DNA of 64,000 nucleotides from Ephydatia muelleri (lineage: Eukaryota; Porifera; Demospongiae; Spongillida; Spongillidae): positions 12,199,348 to 12,263,347 of the forward strand of contig JABACO010000001.1 of assembly GCA_013339895.1 (NCBI GenBank), in the 5' to 3' direction. The notes beneath the pieces were generated by a model. It saw nothing but the letters and a program-made list of their open reading frames with translations. It was not told the origin of the DNA and ran no database searches. Below, piece after piece: positions 56,972 through 64,000 of this stretch (positions are counted from its first letter, which is position 1; the number at the start of each line of letters is the position of its first letter). The position numbers were made by a program, and so were the translations under genes.

Positions 56972-59900
56972 ACGAACAGCCATACCTTGACCATGGACAG
57001 GAACACTTCAAATGTGCAGGTGCTACCAGAGGCATGGTTCTATCAATAAAATGCACACAAGCAAAATAAGCTCACAAATGCCTAACACAAAATGTAGGAA
57101 TGAACTAGTACTGTACGTAAAATAACACAGGTACATGTATGTACCTACATGTATGTGTACCTGTGTGTACCTGTGTGTATAGTGGACCTACTCACCTCGC
57201 CATTATACTTGCTGTACTTGAGGAACGGGTTACCCGCCTGTTTGCTGGACTCAGCCAGCAATAAGGCCAGCACGGACTTCTTCACAGGATCACGTTTGGA
57301 CACCTCGCGCCTCTGGAAGAAGGACGGCTCGACTGGACAAACATGGGTGTGGTGTGTGGGTGTGGTGTGTGGGTTTGGCGTTATATAAGTAAGGAGGAAG
57401 GTTCCATTACCAAGAAGCGTGCCATGGTGATAAACACTTGCAGTTCTTGAATTGTCAGCAATGGTTTTTCTTTGAGAAAAGTAATTTTTATGGTCGCATC
57501 CATGCATAACAAGAGGAATAATTATTTCCTGCAAAATTTTAGTGTCCTTCCAAATCGCAAAACATTGCGCCCACTCTATGGTGTCCCACCACACAGCAGA
57601 GCACAACTTTCCCATTCCTCTAGTACAAACCTTGCCATTACAACTGCACTGTTCACAGCAACATTGCATGAAGGTCAGTCAACACATTAACTGCATGTAC
57701 ACGTGCAGAGCGACAGTCACACGCTATACTCAGATGTCACATGACATACAGGGCAACTCACATGACACAGGTGGAAGTCATATGACATGACACAGGGCAA
57801 CTCACATGACACAGGTGGAAGTCACATGACATGACACAGGGCAACTCACATGACACAGGTGGAAGTCACATGACATGACACAGGGCAACTCACATGACAC
57901 AGGTGGAAGTCACATGACATGACACAGGGCAACTCACATGACACAGGTGGAAGTCACATGACATGACATAGGGCATCTCACATGACACAGGTGGAAGTCA
58001 CATGACATGACACAGGGCAACTCACATGACAGAGGGGTGCCATCCTGCCATACAATGGACTTGCACTGCACACCTCTCTTCTTTCTGAGAAGAGACCCAT
58101 GCAGTGATCAGTTAAGCAGCCATACACCACACAAAGCTTAGCCTACTGTGCTGAGACCTTCCTCACTTCCTACAGTACCAACACGTGTGAAGGGCTTTTG
58201 ATTCATCCATGCCACACACATTTGAATCATTCATGAGACACTTCAATTATACAGCTACCCTCACTTCAATTCAGCATCAAACCTATCTTGCACAGATCAG
58301 TCCAATAACTCCACAAATATTCATACAGCTGTTGCCCTAACATGTGCTGCTACATTGTCCCTTCTTCCCCTCCCATCTCACCTCCCCTCCACCCTCACCT
58401 CCTCTCCTCCCTCACCTCCCCTCCACCCTCACCTCCTCTCCTCCCTCACCTCCCCTCCACCCTCACCTCCTCTCCTCCATTATCTGGAACATGTTGGAAG
58501 TGTTCTTCAATGGAGGCCTCCCACTGAGCGTTGGACTGGCTTCTATGTCGTACGACTTCCCAACGACACGAGGGAAGTGTTCAGTGGGATTGCTGGGGAG
58601 GAGGGAAGGAGGTAACATGTATATAATCAGTAGTGTGTGAGCTCCTCTTGAGTGTGCCGTAAATTATGTGATACTGTACATGTGATTGGTCTACAAGGGG
58701 GATGGGAGGGAGATGGGAGGGGGATGGGAGGGGGGATGGGGGATGGGAGGGGGGATGGGAGGGGGGATGGGAGGGGGGATGGGAGGAGGGTAGTTAAAGA
58801 TCCTGGGACACAGTGACTAGCAGAGACAGGTGACCTCTAAGTGTTCGTGCAGAGCACGGATACCATAGCTAATGGAGTGGAAACGGATCATGTGAGCCAT
58901 TGAGCTCTGTGCATGCAGTATGCTCGCGAGGTGTCCGCGTATAGAGCCATTAATTGGGCGCTCACACCTCGCCCCCCAAATGTTGCAGACAAGGACTGAC
59001 GGAGGTTTTTCGACACTTTGTATGCTCTCTAAAAGACCCTGAACTGCATAGAAACGTGAGAATACAGCTGTACATGTAGGTATACAATCATTTATCTGTT
59101 TATATCTTTTTTAAGGACAAATGGTTTGAGAGTTCTGCCCATTCTTAGTGTCTTGTGATGGGTTTTAAAGCACTCATGAGAAACGCAGTGGGTGCCTTTG
59201 TTTTTGGCACATGCTTGGAAGATAAAAGGTTGGCTTGGCATAGCTCTGATGTCCAGGGAAGTTATCCGCCTGGCCCAGCGGTAAGCATATCTGTGTGAAA
59301 TCAGGTCAGACACGCTCTTGCCAATTATCAGGCGTGCTGTGTTTCGTAGCCTGTAGAAATTATTTTTTATTGATAGAGGGATGGTTGTACCATGGCTTAG
59401 TGCTAGTTTCATATTTTTACAAAGTAGAGTTGCTGAGATACAATTTTGTTTTTAGTTTGACCAACATTGGATTTATCCAAAGGAGGTTGGTGTGAAGCAA
59501 CCCAAAACGTCGGAAATACAGTTACATGTATGTCTAATATGTGAAATGAAATGCATTCCTCTTTGTCTAGAGACTACAACATCTGTACCCATGGCTGATG
59601 GCCTAGCTACAAGCCTTAAAGTGACGAGGAGCTTTATGGAGTGGGCATCCGGGACCTGCAGATCAACGCGCATTAATTAGTGTTACCCAAGAGCCCTTAT
59701 TTAATATCCATTAGCAATAGTATCCACAATGTGGTTAGCGAAGTACAAGTTATTGTGTGCTACCAGTTCAAGATGGTACAGCGAGCGGTCGCCACACAGA
59801 AGGGTACACGTCCATGTGTGGTGTGATGAGGAGGTCATCAATGTAAGCAGATGGTATGCAAAGAAACACACCTGGCTTCAGTATCCGTAAATTGTGTTAA

Positions 59901-60236
59901 TGAGATACTGGTACACATGTACACTGTACAGCTGGCAGCCAAGCATTCCCACATTGGTACCATTCACATTAATCCTCCATATTAATCCTGTACCATAAAG
60001 TATGGGCCAATTCATTTCAATTGCCTACAACCTGCCTTGTAACACATTTGTGGCACAATAGAGTGCACCCACTTACATGTACAGCTGTACACGTGATATC
60101 ACGTGCCAAAAGAGAGGTACACTGGACTTACTACAACTGGGCATGTCTGACCGATCTCTTCTGAAAGGTGTGGTCGCTTTTGATCTCCTTGTCGATGTCT
60201 TCGTTGATCATAATGAGCTCGGACATACCTGAAGGC

Positions 60237-60279
<43 letters not shown>

Positions 60280-60418
60280 CTCTTAGGCCATTGCAAAAGC
60301 AGAAGGTCAACACAATGTTAGGAAGTGTTTCGAAAAGCACAGCAAACAGCGAAAGAACGACAAAAAATAATCAACACATGCACACACACACACGCGCACA
60401 CACACGCGCACACACGCA

Positions 60419-60471
<53 letters not shown>

Positions 60472-60629
60472 ACACAATCACGCACGCACGCACGGACGTG
60501 CCCGACAAATGCAGGTGCGGATTTTTAAAGTGCCAGTCTGACATGATGTGACTAACCTGAACTGTCACTGGTAATAAACGAATGCCTCATGTGTGCGGCC
60601 AACATCTTGGGATCATCAAAGAAAGCCAT
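39286..60629 (-). CDS. MAPKAP1: SIN1 / MAPKAP1, mTORC2 subunit, 19 exons
   Basis: Exons in coding order: 60629-60557, 60228-60132, 58592-58467, 58084-58026, 57332-57196, 57039-56986, 56621-56591, 55995-55916, 47962-47896, 47202-47141, 46644-46621, 46042-46025, 45705-45612, 44586-44494, 43601-43498, 42919-42865, 42785-42715, 40051-39913 and 39380-39286. All are GT-AG, all phases agree, and they total 1,479 nt (492 aa; human SIN1 is 522). The N-terminus MAFFDDPKMLAAHMRHSF matches animal SIN1. The CRIM domain (about 150-265) has NPFLKYSKYNGE, VEDLIGLTFWKY and the acidic loop IAEEDGEIDTDLP. The Ras-binding-like domain (about 271-341) has GGFSTILVDT and LVVDLNSTLK. The PH domain (about 370-480) has VSSDGIEIDP and ICACQVVEDKGSKMVFRI. 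SIN1 recruits AGC-kinase substrates to mTORC2 at membranes. Exons 11 and 12 (24 and 18 nt) are the least certain. No TATA box was seen. Intron 8 is about 7.9 kb and full of transposon debris. Confidence 0.94.
41991..42139. repeat. Long poly-G / G-rich tract in a SIN1 intron
   Basis: Roughly 60 consecutive G are followed by about 85 bp of G with scattered T, in the intron before exon 18. The Gly- and Pro-rich frames over it are artefacts. Its true length is doubtful because such runs sequence badly. Confidence 0.9.
47402..47790. repeat. 33-bp minisatellite (66-bp higher-order unit) in a SIN1 intron
   Basis: Alternating variants (GGTGTGTACAGGGGACCC..ATGGAG and GGTGTATACAGGTGACCC..TTGCAG) repeat every 33 bp, with the pair every 66 bp (47621, 47687, 47753). 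Because 33 is a multiple of 3, long open frames appear in several frames; they are not genes. It lies between SIN1 exons 9 and 10. Confidence 0.9.
49262..49470 (+). mobile_element. Probable retroelement fragment in SIN1 intron 8
   Basis: A short frame contains SLKQAISEKDYTYICNIYEA and later HHKEFYISCSDNQVFPQGLK. This resembles the helical segment ending in a P-x-G-L motif that precedes reverse transcriptases in some metazoan retroelements. It is short, with no surrounding structure, and I cannot name the family. Confidence 0.3.
49876..50129 (+). repeat. Duplicated ~255-bp segment, copy 1
   Basis: Shares near-identity with 51671-51929, from AATGCTGCTTCAATGGAGCA through CACCAAGTGGTAGAAGCC to AAGGAATCACAC. 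One frame has LFRFCSKTGNKRKC, a possible zinc-binding tail of a transposase. Confidence 0.7.
50345..51100 (+). mobile_element. Possible piggyBac-like transposase remnant
   Basis: A frame at 50345 reads MASSSKTMSVQEALEAVIDD and is followed by an Asp/Glu-rich stretch (ESSPEEMDTTNDDVDNNGSD) in another frame. About 500 bp later comes HTPAFMTDNS and then KRCRVCYARDES. An acidic N-terminus and a KRCRVC-type Cys-rich tail are typical of piggyBac-derived proteins. No catalytic core is present. A (TACATG)n repeat has grown inside the first frame. This identification is tentative. Confidence 0.35.
51671..51929 (+). repeat. Duplicated ~255-bp segment, copy 2
   Basis: Second copy of 49876-50129, about 1.8 kb downstream in direct orientation. 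Here the frame is longer: LFGFCSKTGNKRKCDYVVPC then NSRCMNC. Confidence 0.7.
52767..52790. repeat. Poly-G run in SIN1 intron 8
   Basis: About 24 consecutive G. A shorter run lies at 52397-52409. The flanking 52.8-53.6 kb holds no recognised gene. Confidence 0.85.
53619..53735. repeat. 44-bp tandem repeat, ~2.7 copies
   Basis: The unit CACCTGAATGCTGATGACGG then GGAAGACCTTCCCACCATCA is repeated almost exactly. Confidence 0.85.
53736..55915. other. SIN1 intron 8, remaining part
   Basis: Fragmentary open frames up to 130 codons occur, but none has a recognisable domain or consistent splice signals. (TACATG)n tracts are frequent towards 55.9 kb. Confidence 0.4.
56814..56970. repeat. (CA)n microsatellite beside SIN1 exon 6
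   Basis: On the coding strand the (GT)n array starts about 15 nt after the exon 6 donor (56985). Confidence 0.95.
57741..58033. repeat. 44-bp minisatellite containing the SIN1 exon 4 donor
   Basis: The motif GGGCAACTCACATGACA recurs at 57751, 57795, 57839, 57883, 57927, 57971 (variant GGGCATCTC) and 58015. On the - strand each unit gives CATGTGAGTTGCCC. The last copy is the real 5' splice site of SIN1 exon 4 (exon end 58026). Confidence 0.92.
58379..58480. repeat. 34-bp minisatellite containing the SIN1 exon 3 donor
   Basis: Three units of CACCTCCCCTCCACCCTCAC then CTCCTCTCCTCCCT. On the - strand each unit has two GAGGTGAGG-like donors. The unit nearest the exon supplies the last 14 nt of exon 3 and its splice site at 58467. 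Confidence 0.9.
58698..58793. repeat. GGGATGGGAGGGG repeat in SIN1 intron 2
   Basis: G-rich tandem repeat of about 13-15 bp with regular runs of three or more G. It lies about 105 bp before the exon 3 acceptor, where the coding strand is pyrimidine-rich. Confidence 0.85.
59092..59680 (-). other. Unassigned open frames in SIN1 intron 2
   Basis: Two - strand frames (106 and 66 codons; the first contains RLIIGKSVSDLISHRYAYRW) lie close together. They do not match SIN1, and I recognise no domain. They may be the remains of a retroelement. Confidence 0.2.
60238..60279. repeat. (CA)n just before the SIN1 exon 2 acceptor
   Basis: On the coding strand (GT)n ends 9 nt before the acceptor of exon 2 (60228), followed by CTGTGCCTTCAG. 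Confidence 0.95.
60378..60490. repeat. (CA)n-rich repeat in SIN1 intron 1
   Basis: CA repeat with CGCA interruptions. The Thr/His and Cys/Val frames are artefacts. Confidence 0.95.
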
Positions 60630-61510
60630 AATTTACCCTATTCAATGCCCTCCAAACAAATTGAAGTTTACGTGTCGCTAATTTTAATAGTCCCAGTCAT
60701 CACGTGCACAAAGCTAATTGCACATACAAAGCAGGAGTGCTAGCGCCAATCCTGCCGTTAGTCAGTTAGCGCTCTGTCACATAATACCATCGCCAATAAC
60801 ACTAGCATATTTCATATCAATCAATAAACGAAGGAGTATTCATAAATTACGGCATTGGATAATCCGGCAAGATTACTGGTTTAATAATTAAGCTCACATG
60901 TGCATGGATCTCTGGCTATCGGACTATCATGTATCAGTCACTATTAATATAGATCTATTCAGTGGTAATTATCCATTGATGAAAATGTATGCACTGAAAT
61001 TTCTAAACTCCGTTCCATTAGTTCTTCATGCGTGCTTGTCACGGTAGTTGACCCTTTGTTTTTATGCTGTAGTGTTGTTTTACTTGAATGATGTGTCTGT
61101 ATGTACCTAATGTAAAGGGCGTGTGGTATAATTGTACTGGATCACTTGCATTACTTTTAAGCATCTGTATTCATAATTTTAATTTAGTATGAGGTATGTT
61201 TTCACAGAAGGACGCATGTATATGTGCTAAGACATGGAGAGCCTCGAGAAAAGTGAAGCATCAGGTCCTAGTCCATTCGCTGCTACGAATTCGTAGACTA
61301 TAAATAACTTGATGTGTGTACGGGATTTCCGCAAAAAAAAAAATTCCAGACACACCCCCTCGTAGAACAAAATGGTTCATATAGCATCCGTTTAATCGTT
61401 ATCGTCACAGGAAAAAAAACTCGTCAAATCAATCGCTGATTTCACGACGGATCTTTTAATACTGGATTTTTTTTTTCACGGCTGAATTGAACTCAAATCC
61501 GGTCCGTTGT
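60630..61510. other. Intergenic region between SIN1 and the TM2-like gene
   Basis: The two genes diverge from this region. No TATA box, CpG cluster or further exon was recognised. Confidence 0.5.
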
Positions 61511-62133
61511 CAGGAGTGTACGCAGGATTTTGAAAAGGGAGGTTACATATAGGAAGAGATCAACTAGGGGGAGTGTGCGGGAGGGGTGTGTGGCCCCTCC
61601 CACGCGAAGCGCGGAAGCCCAGCGGTGCAGTACCATTTGAAGACATTATTTCATTGAGAAATCAACAAGACAGCACATGTAGCTGAATAATAAGCTCGCA
61701 TCTGTCATTCTTCTAGAATTTTATCCCACAAACAATTTACATAAGAGGTCTACATCTAATTTAGCGTGGACGTTACAATAAATCAATGCTAGAGCACTTT
61801 TAAGTTAGGAGGAGATTGCCATTGGGAAGGCAGAGTATCGATTTCAGCTGGTTCTTACTCCCCAAAAAATCACGTTTAAAACCATGTTTTACGTCCCTCT
61901 CTTGCCTGTACGTAGTTACTTACCAGGTTCTACATGCGCTCTTTTGGAAAAGAAGGAATTTTGTCTTAATGCGTACGGAGAGCAGAAATAAAGTGTCACG
62001 TGCGCACGCGGCTAATTATCGGGATGGTCCTATGTATAATGGTCCGTGGGCGTGGTTTGCCACCATATTCAGTAAGAAAAGGGGGGTTCGTCCGAACCCC
62101 CTCGAACCCCCGCTCCCCCTGCGTACGCCCCTG
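61511..62133. mobile_element. Non-autonomous DNA transposon, 623 bp
   Basis: The ends CAGGAGTGTACGCAGG and, inverted, CAGGGGCGTACGCAGG match at 14 of 16 bases. They are flanked by a 5-bp duplication GTTGT (61506-61510 and 62134-62138). The interior is non-coding. It lies 137 bp upstream of the TM2-like gene's ATG, so it may carry or displace promoter sequence. Confidence 0.75.
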
Positions 62134-62230
62134 GTTGTGAAATCGACTTAAGCCGAGTAGTTCCACCCTATACATGTAAGTTGGAATTATTATAATTCTA
62201 GTTATCGCCATAAAAGGCTTTGTTTATTTG

Positions 62231-62238
62231 TGACGTCA
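62231..62238. promoter_or_regulatory. CRE-type palindrome TGACGTCA
   Basis: A perfect CREB/ATF consensus lies 32 bp before the ATG of the TM2-like gene. Binding is inferred from sequence only. Confidence 0.45.
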
Positions 62239-62270
62239 TCATAACTGTCTATTATCTCTATAAGTATTAT

Positions 62271-63637
62271 ATGGCTTCTATATTGGTGTCGGGCTGTTTT
62301 TTACTTTTTTATATATCTGCGACTCTAGACGCCCAAACACTAAATGCGTAAGTTGAGACCAAATAGATTATAGGAATTCCGTGATTGCTTATCTGAGAGG
62401 GAGGGTGTGGAGTGAGTGTGGAGGAGGGAAGAGAGAGGTGAGGAGGTGGACTATATACATGTGAATCGCATCGCGATTTATAATGGTGGTGACCCCACTC
62501 AGCGTCTTGTATATAGCTTATACATTTTCCTTCCACATTCACATGTGATAGACCTATGGCGGGGGGAGGCGACTCATGCTCCAGCAGTAGTGACTGCTAT
62601 CCTGCCGACCTCAATGGGTCCGTCGTACCGCCCCTGTACATAAACTGTTCCGATCACAAATGTGTATGCAGCAGCTGCTTCTATGCTACAAACTCGTACA
62701 AATCTTGTACGTACCAGAAATGCTGGATGTATGACGTAGCAACACGAACGTGCACTGACTTGAGGAAGGAACAAAGGACAGCCTTCTTGCTTTCCTTTTT
62801 TCTGTCCATTACTGGAGCTGCTAATTTCTACATTCAGCGATATGACTTAGGTAATGTACTCAATCGATTGTGCAATCGTAACAGCTAGTTTATCAGTGGC
62901 TTTGTTTTACCGGGTTACTCTTTTAGATCGTGATACTGCTCGTTAATTTAAAAATCGCTTCATACATGTGTTGCATGTAGAGACTACATTTTATTATAAT
63001 CCGTTTTTTGCATTTTACCGGCATTATGCACGCCCTCTGTATGTTGGTTAGTGGCATGCATTTGCACTGCAACATGTACCCTGGCAAACAAATCGACGCG
63101 CCTGTGTTGTTTACTGCATGCATGACTTGAATTGTACCGATTCGTTTAAAATATGCATACATGATTCTTATAATGTAGTTACTAATATAATTGTATAACC
63201 TTAGTGTTATGGGCAAGGAACTAAATCATGTCAGAATAAGCGTACTGATTCAATTATACGTGAGCACTTGATAATTGTTTTTCAATACAGGTGGTGTTCA
63301 GCTTGGCATTTTTCTCCTGTTACCAATTGTGCTACTACTACTATTCTGCTTGATCTTAATGGTAATATTTGTTATAGACCTTTTGTTCATTTCAAGATGC
63401 AGAGAGTATTTCGAACCAATCTGTAAGTCGTTAAAACCTGCACGTGGTTGAAATGCTCATCAAACCCTTTCCTAACATTGCCCAGATGGAAGTGGTGGCT
63501 GTTTGTGGTGGCCCATTTTGGTCCTGTCATGCACATGGATACTTCTGGTAGCTATGTGGTGGGTGACAGATCTTTTTGTCTTTGCTGCTGACCTGAGACC
63601 ATCAGGAGATGGATGTCCTTTGAAGCACAACTTATAA
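62271..63637 (+). CDS. Secreted-entry multi-pass membrane protein, TM2-like
   Basis: Four exons: 62271-62347, 62552-62850, 63291-63422 and 63486-63637. They total 660 nt (219 aa) with GT-AG introns and phases 2, 1, 1. Exon 1 encodes a signal peptide (MASILVSGCFLLFYISATLD). Exon 2 encodes a Cys-rich ectodomain with nine cysteines and NGS/NCS glycosylation sites. It then starts the first membrane helix with LLSFFLSITGAANFYIQRYD, like the LLs.fLG..GadrFYlG pattern of TM2 domains. Exon 3 is a long hydrophobic segment (LGIFLLLPIVLLLLFCLILM). Exon 4 has a final helix ending MWWVTDLFVF, like the W..iDl pattern of TM2. The hydrophobic part is longer than a standard two-helix TM2 domain, so family membership is probable, not certain. 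Function is unknown. Confidence 0.75.
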
Positions 63638-64000
63638 TACATGTACACCAACCAAGAAGCAGGCAGGCCCGTAGCCAGGGGGGTGCAAACGGGTGCAATT
63701 GCACCCCCCCACTGGATGCAAGGTCCGCTTGGCAGGCTATGAATATTATTCACTTGATTGTTTATTGCAGTGCAATCTACATGTACACATATTAACGAGA
63801 TTTGCCATGCAGTTGTCTGCATGTATATTGTGCACGTGTGCATGTGTGCATGTAAGAGCACTGGTACTATCCAAATGCAAGATCGGAAAGATGGCTACAA
63901 GGCATCATGCATGTATCATATTCGGCGTAAACAGCTCCCTATCTAGTCAGTAACCCATCCCAAAAGCAAGAACTCCGACATTCCCTCCAGTATTCCATAC
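63638..64000. other. 3' flank of the TM2-like gene
   Basis: Contains the motif CCCGTAGCCAGGGGGGTGC with a G/C-run hairpin (63668-63714), probably a fragment of a small transposon end. Nothing else was recognised. Confidence 0.4.

Noticed and set aside
57145-57669. A single 174-codon - strand gene
   Set aside because: Only 57332-57196 is coding (SIN1 exon 5). The rest reads through intron sequence, and the exon ends have splice signals.
57741-58033. CRISPR-like array
   Set aside because: The 44-bp units are directly adjacent with no unique spacers, in a eukaryotic intron.

Overview
The window looks like nuclear DNA of a demosponge, or a close non-bilaterian animal. The evidence is GT-AG introns (many under 100 bp), short-chain (spongin-type) collagen genes, a complete animal SIN1/MAPKAP1 gene and abundant small non-autonomous DNA transposons. 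No bacterial-style gene, rRNA, tRNA or CRISPR array was seen.

Region 1 (1-37.5 kb) is a cluster of short-chain collagen genes. A partial copy on the + strand (copy 0, 1-957) lies tail-to-tail with four copies on the - strand. Copies 1-4 sit in direct repeat units of about 8.8-9.2 kb; the stop codons are at 4267, 13504, 22349 and 31185. Each full gene has six exons: signal peptide, Tyr/Pro/His-rich stalk, interrupted Gly-X-Y helix and a Cys-rich C-terminal domain. Copies 1 and 2 are intact. Copy 3 carries two opposite 1-nt shifts that leave a long open frame. Copy 4 carries one shift that truncates the C-terminal domain. The space between genes holds foldback elements with long inverted arms, two MITE families present in only some units (so empty sites can be read), degenerate ~135-175 bp tandem repeats, and two conserved blocks that may be exons of something unrecognised.

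Region 2 (37.5-39.2 kb) is a decayed LINE-type reverse-transcriptase C-terminus lying between ~175-bp inverted copies of the cluster's satellite.

Region 3 (39.3-60.6 kb) is one - strand gene, SIN1/MAPKAP1, the mTORC2 subunit. I rebuilt it from 19 small exons whose phases all agree (1,479 nt, 492 aa). It has the N-terminal segment, CRIM, Ras-binding-like and PH domains in order. Its introns are full of (TACATG)n, (CA)n, a long poly-G tract, several minisatellites and transposon debris. Two minisatellites contain the 5' splice sites of exons 3 and 4.

Region 4 (60.6-64 kb) has a divergent + strand four-exon gene for a 219-aa secreted-entry, multi-pass membrane protein with TM2-like features. 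A 623-bp non-autonomous transposon with a 5-bp target duplication lies just upstream.

The collagen genes would act outside the cell in matrix or spongin. SIN1 would act in mTORC2 signalling at membranes. I see no functional link between the two regions beyond proximity.
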